Source of the DNA: Tolypothrix sp. PCC 7910
GTDB lineage: Bacteria > Cyanobacteriota > Cyanobacteriia > Cyanobacteriales > Nostocaceae
Assembly (NCBI RefSeq): GCF_011769525.1
Contig: NZ_CP050440.1
Coordinates: 124,001-188,000 of the forward strand
DNA length: 64,000 nucleotides
Reading direction: 5' to 3'
This document shows positions 44,732-51,373 of the stretch, one piece after another (positions within the stretch are counted from its first letter, which is position 1; the number at the start of each line of letters is the position of its first letter). The position numbers and the translations under genes are program-made. Below the pieces are notes generated by a model. The model was not told where the DNA came from. It saw nothing but the letters and a program-made list of their open reading frames with translations, and did no database searches.

Positions 44732-45598
44732 CTACGTCCCTTGGTCAATTTTTTGAACTTCTTCTTTTGATAGTTTGATATTGATAGCGCTTACCGAGTC
44801 TTCAATACTGGCAACTTTGCTAGCGCCGGGGATGGGTAGGATTGCGGGGGATTTGGCACGTAGCCAGGCTAGGACAATACAATAAACTGATACACCTTTG
44901 GCTTGGGCTAATTTAGCGATCGCAGGAATATCTTGCAAGTTTTGATGGCGACGACTACCACCAAAGGGACTCCAAGGTAAAAAGGTTAATCCTTCCTGTT
45001 CGCAATACTCCAACACACCATCGCGTTCTGGTTGTCGTTCCCAAGGATTATATTGATTTTGGACTGAGACAACATCAACTAAATCCCGCGCTTGCTGAAT
45101 CTGTTCGACAGAAAAATTAGAAACTCCCACAAACCGAATTAAACCAGCTTCTACCGCTTCCTTAACTGGTGCGAGGGATTCTGCAATTTTGTATTTGGGA
45201 TCGGGGGCGTGATATTGCCACAAATCTATTGGTTTATTTCCACCCAAAGCCTGAAAACTTTCACGAATGGTTTCGCGTAAATGTTTGGGGTTCCCGTTGC
45301 GTATCCAGTTCCCATTAGGACGCATTAAACCGCCCTTGGTGGCGACAACTACTTGGCTAACATCGCCGTTATAACTGCTTAGTGCTTTGTTAATCAGTCT
45401 TTCGTTGTGGTGCTTATCTGCTTCATCTAAGCAGTAAGAGTCAGCCGTATCAATAAATGTGATACCCAAATCCAAAGCGCGATGGATAACTGCGATTGAT
45501 TCTGATTCAGCAGGGCGATTCGATATCGACATTGGCATACCACCCAAGCCGATCGCACTCACGGAGACACCCGTTTTTCCTAGCTGTTTAGTTTCCAT
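44732..45598 (-). CDS. Aldo/keto reductase
   Basis: About 288 residues with an aldo-keto reductase TIM barrel. Family motifs: [20 protein letters not shown] at the start, [13 protein letters not shown] (catalytic Asp-Tyr region), VVATKGGLM (Lys), [12 protein letters not shown] (His), and the NADPH-binding [14 protein letters not shown] near the end. It reduces carbonyl compounds with NADPH; the substrate is unknown. METKQL at 45598 is the usual start, three residues inside the longest frame. Confidence 0.9.
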   Translation of the reverse strand: METKQLGKTGVSVSAIGLGGMPMSISNRPAESESIAVIHRALDLGITFIDTADSYCLDEADKHHNERLINKALSSYNGDVSQVVVATKGGLMRPNGNWIRNGNPKHLRETIRESFQALGGNKPIDLWQYHAPDPKYKIAESLAPVKEAVEAGLIRFVGVSNFSVEQIQQARDLVDVVSVQNQYNPWERQPERDGVLEYCEQEGLTFLPWSPFGGSRRHQNLQDIPAIAKLAQAKGVSVYCIVLAWLRAKSPAILPIPGASKVASIEDSVSAINIKLSKEEVQKIDQGT

Positions 45599-45607
45599 GC
45601 TTCTCAC

Positions 45608-46132
45608 TATTGTTTGCAGTGCTGTGAAGTAGGGAGGCGATTAGGGTAAAGGGGAAGGGGAAAAGGGGGAAAGGGAAGAACCTTTAGCCCTATGCTTTCC
45701 GCTTTTCCTATAGAAAACTTTATATATTTCACCTTAATCGCGCCTACTTAAACTATTTAGTAGCGATTCACAGCAGTTTTGACAATTCATCTTTAGTCTT
45801 GTTAAGCGCGAGTGATATTAAATAAGCTCTATCAGCAGACTGATGTAAACTTCTAAGTAGTGAGTACTAAGTGCCGAGTGCTGAGTTGCAGAGACGCGAT
45901 TAATCGCGTCTGTACAAGAGTGCTAAGTTCTGAGTCAAAAATAAAAATTAAGTTCATCCCATTCTTTAAGGAGTGGGCATGGGGCATTGGGCATTGGTAA
46001 TGGGTAATTGGTAATAATAATTTCCCCCTTTTCCCCAGTCCCCAGTCCCCAATCCCCAATCCCTCAACTTCTGCATAAGTTCTCACCCTTCAGAGATATG
46101 TAATTACAGCAGCGATGCAGAGGAAAAGAACA
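45608..46132. other. Intergenic region (525 bp) with STRR and a palindrome
   Basis: It contains GGGGAAAAGG-type repeats (45645-45685), the palindrome at 45887-45916 and STRR at 45970-46075. It leads into the peptide gene; no other gene is seen. Confidence 0.65.
45887..45916. repeat. Dispersed palindrome (GAGACGCGAT family)
   Basis: TGCAGAGACGCGATTAATCG pairs with the following CGCGTCTGTACA half. It is the same family as 43245-43274 and 49303-49327. Confidence 0.7.
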
Positions 46133-46411
46133 ATGTCTAAGGAAAACGATATAAATAACGCTCCTATTGAATTAACAGAGGAAGAACTCGACGCTGTGTC
46201 GGGTGGTATTGATATTTACTTATCTGGCTCAATGTTTGAGCAAAGAGATGTATTTTCTGCTCGTCGCAATTCCCGGCGGCGTAGTAACAATATTTTTAGA
46301 TCTTCTTCTATCTCTTCTTCTGCATTTCAATTGGTTGGTTTGGGCTTCGGCTCGGTTGGCGATGCTATGAGCTTTCTCCAAGGGTTCGCCAAACTCTTCG
46401 GCAGAAGGTGA
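46133..46411 (+). CDS. Double-glycine-leader peptide precursor (putative bacteriocin/RiPP-type)
   Basis: The 92-residue protein begins with a 25-residue leader that ends in ELTEEELDAVSGG, the classic double-glycine processing motif recognised by C39-peptidase ABC exporters. The predicted 67-residue mature part (IDIYLSGSMFEQRDVFS...) has no Cys, is strongly basic around RRNSRRRSN, then serine-rich (SSSISSSAF) and ends in a hydrophobic/amphipathic helix (SFLQGFAKLFGRR). That resembles a membrane-active cationic peptide. AGAGGAAAAG before 46133 supports that start; a start at 46115 would add six residues. A cNMP-domain gene and an HlyD gene follow, but no modification enzyme. Confidence 0.75.
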   Translation: MSKENDINNAPIELTEEELDAVSGGIDIYLSGSMFEQRDVFSARRNSRRRSNNIFRSSSISSSAFQLVGLGFGSVGDAMSFLQGFAKLFGRR

Positions 46412-46578
46412 AGAAGGATGAAGGATGAAATTACCCCATTAATGCCAAAATGAGGTAATAAAAAGCACAAAACGTAGTTTTTGCTGTTAAAAGGCAAAAA
46501 TTATCATAGCTCTCACTTCATCCTTTATCCTTCAGCCTTTTTTAGTTACTGGAATCCCCGAAGTGTGGAGGATATTAA

Positions 46579-47676
46579 ATGACAGAGGTTTTACTTAAAG
46601 AACTTAGTAATGAAGATATAGATTGGATGTTGGCGGCTGGTAAGCAAGTGGAATTAGAGCCGGAAACGGTTCTGATTCAGCAAGGTCAACCCCTAGAAGC
46701 GCTGCATATTCTGCTGGATGGTGCGTTGAAAGTTACTCTAGCACAAGCTGATAAAAACCCTTTGGGTCGTGCTTTTGCAGCATTGGAAGGTGGAAGTTTA
46801 TCAGGGCGGGAAATTGCTCAGTTATCGAGTGGAGAGATGGTAGGGGAAATTCCTTTTGTGGAAACCTACTTACCAGCTACCACCGTTAGCGCTACTAGCA
46901 GATCTTTGGTGTTGACTATTCCTAGAAGTCGCTTAATTCAAAAACTAGAGCAAGACTCGAGTTTTGCGGCGCATCTCTACCGTGCAAGTGCGGTGCTATT
47001 GGCTAATCGCCTAGAGCAAATGATCAATCAACTGGGAAATAGCACAGTAGTTTTAAGCCAACCGCAACTCAGGGAAGCGTTGATTGTGTTTGCAGAGTTA
47101 CACGATCGCGATTTGGATTGGTTAATTACTGCTGGACGAGTCGAACAATTTCCCGCCAATACCGTATTAATTCGTAGTGGTAGACCTATAGAATCGTTAT
47201 ATATTCTACTTGATGGCTCTGTGACTTTAAATGCAGCAGAAACAGAGTATAACCCCTTATCACAAGCTTTTTCTAATTTAGAAGATAGTGAAAATCAAGT
47301 ATTTGAAAAGGAATTTGGCCGTTTATGGCGCGGTGATATTCTCGGTGAGACTCCATTTATAGAAGTGCAACCATCAGCGGTAACAGTGAAGACCTTAGAG
47401 GATTCACGGGTGTTAAAAATTCCTCGTTGGCGGTTATCTGCAAAATTATTGCATGATGTCGGATTCGCATCTCGATTTTACCGAGTTTTGGCAATTTTAT
47501 TAGCCGACAAACAACAAGCGATCGCACAACGCCTTGGATATGGACGAGTAACTTACAGCAGCGGTCAATCTCTAGAAGAATCTTTCAGCAATGAACTCTC
47601 TACTAATTCTCTGGGACAGGTAGCGTTAGCCGGTGCGCGATTTGAATGGATGCTAAAGCGCATTGGAATTGAGTAA
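46579..47676 (+). CDS. Protein with two tandem cyclic nucleotide-binding-like domains
   Basis: The 365-residue protein consists of two similar halves, about 1-165 and 170-330. Each has the cNMP-binding beta-roll pattern: ETVLIQQGQPLEALHILLDGALKV and NTVLIRSGRPIESLYILLDGSVTL, then GEMVGEIPFVETYLPATTVS and GDILGETPFIEVQPSAVTVK. The phosphate-binding cassette is degenerate, so nucleotide binding is uncertain. No DNA-binding or enzymatic domain is attached. A GGAGG sits 8 bases before ATG 46579. The same kind of domain forms the N-terminus of the C39-ABC exporter at 58857, suggesting this protein is a detached regulator for peptide export. Confidence 0.85.
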   Translation: MTEVLLKELSNEDIDWMLAAGKQVELEPETVLIQQGQPLEALHILLDGALKVTLAQADKNPLGRAFAALEGGSLSGREIAQLSSGEMVGEIPFVETYLPATTVSATSRSLVLTIPRSRLIQKLEQDSSFAAHLYRASAVLLANRLEQMINQLGNSTVVLSQPQLREALIVFAELHDRDLDWLITAGRVEQFPANTVLIRSGRPIESLYILLDGSVTLNAAETEYNPLSQAFSNLEDSENQVFEKEFGRLWRGDILGETPFIEVQPSAVTVKTLEDSRVLKIPRWRLSAKLLHDVGFASRFYRVLAILLADKQQAIAQRLGYGRVTYSSGQSLEESFSNELSTNSLGQVALAGARFEWMLKRIGIE

Positions 47677-47838
47677 TTTAGTAGGTCGGCGTAATTAAAT
47701 ATAACTGGCAAGGGCTGTCATTTGTTATTTGTTATTTGTCATTTGTCATTGGTAAAAGAATTTCTCCCCCTGCCTTTTCCTAGTCCCCAGTTCCCAATCC
47801 CCAATCCCTAACCCACTCATCATCAAAGGAGAAATAAA

Positions 47839-49290
47839 ATGGTTCCCCAGCAAGAAGCACAGAAAAATAATATGTTCCGCAAAGAAGCTTTAGAAAAGGT
47901 AGCTTCTCCGGAACAATTAGACCAACTGATTCAAGTTACTAACCCTAAACGCTGGTTTTCTTTGGTCGCGCTGGGTTCGTTAGTGGCGGCGGGTCTTGCT
48001 TGGAGTATACTCGGACGCATCCCCATTATTGTTACAGGTCGCGGTGTATTAGTTTATCCCAGTAAGGTTGTCACAGTCCAAGCTGCGAACTCTGGACGTA
48101 TCCAATCCTTAAATGTGCAAGTGGGAGATAAGATTAAAAAAGGTCAAGTTCTCGCCACCATCGATCAAACAGAATTACGCAAACAATTGCAGCTATCTTA
48201 TGAGAAACTTGCACAACTGCGATCGCAAGACCAAACTGCAAATAATGCCCAACAAGAACGTTTTGGCTTAGAACAAAATGCCAACCAGCGGCAACGGGAA
48301 GCCTTACAGCAGAGTTTGCAAACAGTACAATCCTTAACCCCTGTATTGCGGGAAAAAGGCTTAGAAGTAATCAAGCGCGATCGCGAAACTCTCAAACAAC
48401 GCTTAGACACCTTACGAGAACTACAACCCACACTGAAAAAACGCTGGGAAGACCGTCAAGCACTGTTCAAACAAGGGGCTGTTCCTCAAGATACAGTACT
48501 ACAAGCCCGTCAAGAATTTATTGGTGCCCAAGCCCAAATTAATGAAGCAGAATCGCAGTTAAATCAACTAGATGAGAAAGAAGCCAGCGCCCAAAGGGAT
48601 TATCTGAATAATCTCAATCAAGCCAACGAATTGCAAGCGCAAATCAAAGCCTTAGATAGCCGTCAAGCTAGCCAAAAAGAACAAGATATTAATACCAATA
48701 CCAACCGCAGAAAAGAAATTCAAGAAACTCAACGCCTCATTTCTCAATTAGAATTACAGTTGCAACATAGCACTCAAATTGTCAGTGATTTTAGCGGCAC
48801 AGTTTTAGAAGTTACTGCTAAACCCGGACAACTATTAGAAGCAGGTGCCGGAATTGGTACAATTGCTGCCCAAGAATCAAATGCTAAGTTAGTTAACGTT
48901 GCCTTTCTACCTGTGAGTGAAGGTAAGAAAATTAAACCAGGAATGCCTTTACAAATCACACCTTCCACAGTCAAACGCGAAGAAGTCGGTGGTATTCAAG
49001 GAAAAGTTACCAACGTCTCTGCATTCCCCATCACCCAACAAGGTGCAGCTAGTTTAATTGGCAATCCAGATCTTGTAAATAGCATTATCTCCCAAGGGCC
49101 ACAACTGGCTGTATTTACAGAAATGGAGCAAGATTCTTCAACATATAGCGGTTATCGTTGGTCATCATCCAAAGGGCCAGATCAAAAAATTACCCCTGGA
49201 ACCACCAGTTCTGTGCGGATTACAGTAGAAAATCGCGCCCCAATTACCTTTGTTCTCCCAATTCTCAAAACTTGGACAGGCTTAAATTAA
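47839..49290 (+). CDS. HlyD-family membrane fusion protein (NHLM/NHLP bacteriocin secretion type)
   Basis: The 483-residue protein begins with a short cytoplasmic part, then one membrane helix (about residues 36-57, WFSLVALGSLVAAGLAWSIL), a biotinyl-lipoyl-like domain (VQAANSGRIQSLNVQVGDKIKKG), a long coiled coil (about 115-300, rich in Q/E/L), a second lipoyl half (FSGTVLEVTAKPGQLLEAG) and a beta-barrel end. HlyD proteins bridge an inner-membrane ABC exporter to the outer membrane. An AAGGAG before the ATG fixes the start. It follows the cNMP protein on the same strand, but the ABC exporter that normally accompanies it is missing. Confidence 0.9.
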   Translation: MVPQQEAQKNNMFRKEALEKVASPEQLDQLIQVTNPKRWFSLVALGSLVAAGLAWSILGRIPIIVTGRGVLVYPSKVVTVQAANSGRIQSLNVQVGDKIKKGQVLATIDQTELRKQLQLSYEKLAQLRSQDQTANNAQQERFGLEQNANQRQREALQQSLQTVQSLTPVLREKGLEVIKRDRETLKQRLDTLRELQPTLKKRWEDRQALFKQGAVPQDTVLQARQEFIGAQAQINEAESQLNQLDEKEASAQRDYLNNLNQANELQAQIKALDSRQASQKEQDINTNTNRRKEIQETQRLISQLELQLQHSTQIVSDFSGTVLEVTAKPGQLLEAGAGIGTIAAQESNAKLVNVAFLPVSEGKKIKPGMPLQITPSTVKREEVGGIQGKVTNVSAFPITQQGAASLIGNPDLVNSIISQGPQLAVFTEMEQDSSTYSGYRWSSSKGPDQKITPGTTSSVRITVENRAPITFVLPILKTWTGLN

Positions 49291-49302
49291 AATTCAACCC
49301 CT

Positions 49303-49327
49303 TGTAGAGACGCGATTCATCGCGTCT
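49303..49327. repeat. Dispersed palindrome (TGTAGAGACGCGAT family)
   Basis: TGTAGAGACGCGATTCATCG continues into CGTCT. It is the same family as 43245-43274 and lies right after the HlyD stop codon. Confidence 0.7.
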
Positions 49328-49580
49328 TTAGTCAAAAGTCAAATCCCGCGCGCGATCGCCTACAGATTTTCATGTAGAGTTAAGAGCGATCGCAAGAAGG
49401 GGAATGCATGATGCTGAGTAATTTACAGGGTATATTCCCCAGCCTCAGATATCTTGTGGGATGCCCCCTACCCCCTGCCCACCTAAAGAAGACTTCCCAA
49501 AAAAACAATATGATATTTCCTCCCAAAATCCCAAATTGGTATAAGCTGGTACGAAGTTGAATAGCAAAGAATAGCGCCTT

Positions 49581-50351
49581 ATGTCAATTATTGCGCTCAG
49601 AGCATGGTATATACAGGATTATGAGCCGATCGCGGAACTAGAAAAGCGTCAGCCAGACATTCGCCTCAGTAAAAAAAGTCTGCTGCGATCGGGTTTGCGT
49701 GCGGATTTTTTAGAAGACAGTGACGATGTCAAGCAGTCAACTTGGTTTGGGCGCTATTTAGAAGGCGAAAATATTGAATTTTATATTGAAGGTAGCGGTG
49801 GCTATGCGGTAGCCAATATTGACTTGATTAGTCATGAAATCTATTTCACTAAGCAAGCGCTGTTAGCACAGTTAGATCCGACAATTTTTTTATGCTATCA
49901 AACCGAGTACGGCGACGCGAGTGAGGCTTTGCGCGCTGGGATACAAAATAGTTTAGAAAATTTGAATAAGCGATCGCGTCTCCCCTTAACTTTAGTAGAA
50001 TCTTATCGCCCAAGTAGCGGCCCTTTGCGCCTTTCTACTGGTATTCTGCGAAAAATCCGCAAAAGTTTATTGTTTATTGCAGATACTACAGCCATTGCTA
50101 GCATTACTGGGAAAGAAACTACACAACTAATCCCCAGCCCTAATGTCTGTATTGAACTTGGCTATGCGATGCAAAGTAAGCGATCGGAACAAATTTTACT
50201 AGCGCAAATGCAACGCCCAGATTTAGAAGGAGACTTTCCCTTCGATTTACCAAAGCAGCAAATTCTACAATTTCAAGATAGTAAACAACTCAATAAAATT
50301 CTCACAAGCGCAATTACAGCCCAGTTAGCAAGATTTAAGTTATTTTTTTAA
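49581..50351 (+). CDS. TIR-like / predicted nucleotide-binding protein
   Basis: The 256-residue protein has an N-terminal part of unknown fold (DFLEDSDDVKQSTWFGRYLEG, EFYIEGSGGYAVANIDLISH). The C-terminal half (about 105-245) has a TIR-like or deoxyribosyltransferase-like pattern: TIFLCYQTEYGDASEALRAG, then KIRKSLLFIADTTAIAS and PNVCIELGYAMQSKRSEQILL, where the Glu of CIELGYA is placed like the catalytic Glu of TIR-like NAD hydrolases. Such domains serve as NAD+-depleting effectors in phage defence or as nucleotide processing enzymes. Catalysis is not proven from sequence. No partner gene of a known defence system adjoins it. Confidence 0.6.
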   Translation: MSIIALRAWYIQDYEPIAELEKRQPDIRLSKKSLLRSGLRADFLEDSDDVKQSTWFGRYLEGENIEFYIEGSGGYAVANIDLISHEIYFTKQALLAQLDPTIFLCYQTEYGDASEALRAGIQNSLENLNKRSRLPLTLVESYRPSSGPLRLSTGILRKIRKSLLFIADTTAIASITGKETTQLIPSPNVCIELGYAMQSKRSEQILLAQMQRPDLEGDFPFDLPKQQILQFQDSKQLNKILTSAITAQLARFKLFF

Positions 50352-50461
50352 CCATCAGAGTAGTCAATTGCCCTGGAAATTTTACGGTTAATTAACAAAC
50401 CTAAACGGCAACCATTATATTTCTATTTTATTTTGTGAAATGGTTGCACGGGGAAAATTCA

Positions 50462-50489
50462 GATGCGTTAGCCTATGGCGTAACGCATC
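50462..50489. repeat. Dispersed palindromic repeat (GATGCGTTA family)
   Basis: GATGCGTTA and TAACGCATC flank GCCTATGGCG; CCTAC follows. It lies between convergent genes. Confidence 0.75.
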
Positions 50490-50505
50490 CTACAAAAACG
50501 GAATA

Positions 50506-51192
50506 TTAGGCGGAAAATAATAAGGCTGGGATTTGTTCTAAAACTTTTAATGCTTTTAAAGAACCCCGAATTAAATTAGTAGCAGCAAAAGGCTGTCGAA
50601 GTAATGTAATTGCTAAAGGTAAGGGTTTGAGGGAACCATCAGCACTAATTGCTGATGAGAGGTTAGGGATATCATGGTTACAATCATCGCTGACTACACG
50701 CAACATAGCTACAGAAATGCCCAACGGATGGAAAAATTCTAAAGCTGCAAATCCTTCCATATCGACAACATCTCCACCTAAAGTATCTCCGAGATGGCGT
50801 TTTTCTGTAGCCGCACAAATGACGCGATCGCTTGTTACTCCTTTGACTAAAGATGGTGCTGATTGCTGATTGCTGATTGCTGAGTGTAATTGTGCAGTGA
50901 AAGTGCGATCGCACTCTTGTACTTTCTCTTGATAAATACAGTTCTCATACAGCACAATTTTACCTACAGGGTACTGGGGCGATAAACTACCACACAGACC
51001 CATAATTAACACTCTCGTCTCTGGATAATTTAAAAATGTACCATTAGCTTGCAATTGACGCAGATATATGGTTAAAGGTTTTATACCTACAGGTATAGGT
51101 ATAACTTTTGGCGTTGAGCTACTAATAGTGCTTAAGCCGCGACAAACGGCTTTATACTCTGCACCTTGGGGGACAAGAATTATACTGGTCAT
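50506..51192 (-). CDS. hpnG: HpnG-like nucleoside phosphorylase (hopanoid pathway)
   Basis: The 228-residue protein belongs to the PNP/UDP phosphorylase superfamily: MTSIILVPQGAEYKAVCRGL at the start, VLIMGLCGSLSP (phosphate/substrate loop), VICAATEKRHLGDTLGGDVVDMEGFAALEFF (purine-binding, with the VDMEG motif) and MLRVVSDDCNHD. The neighbouring hpnA/hpnH genes point to adenosylhopane phosphorylase, which releases adenine to give ribosylhopane phosphate. It is divergent from the RND/hpnA unit, so not in one operon. The frame is open upstream to 51510 only because STRR DNA there lacks stops in this frame; 51192 is the sensible start. Confidence 0.7.
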   Translation of the reverse strand: MTSIILVPQGAEYKAVCRGLSTISSSTPKVIPIPVGIKPLTIYLRQLQANGTFLNYPETRVLIMGLCGSLSPQYPVGKIVLYENCIYQEKVQECDRTFTAQLHSAISNQQSAPSLVKGVTSDRVICAATEKRHLGDTLGGDVVDMEGFAALEFFHPLGISVAMLRVVSDDCNHDIPNLSSAISADGSLKPLPLAITLLRQPFAATNLIRGSLKALKVLEQIPALLFSA

Positions 51193-51270
51193 GGGTAATT
51201 GGTAATTGGTAATTGGTAATTGGTATTCTTCTGTTTTTCCTTTGTCCCCTTGTCCCCCAGTCCGCCTAAA
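51193..51270. repeat. STRR repeats in the hpnG leader
   Basis: Tandem GGTAATT heptamers directly before the hpnG-like start, then TTGTCCCC-type repeats. They leave an open frame that extends the gene artificially. Confidence 0.8.
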
Positions 51271-51373
51271 ATTCAGTAACATTACCATCCGACAGTAGAT
51301 ATAACTCGCAAACTTTGGGTGATGTACTGTAGCATGACTAATAATTGTGTCACCCGCACGATGATTTTCCAAG

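Noticed and set aside
45620-45640. GAAGTAGGG resembling the glutamine riboswitch core
   Set aside because: The surrounding stems are missing and no nitrogen gene follows.
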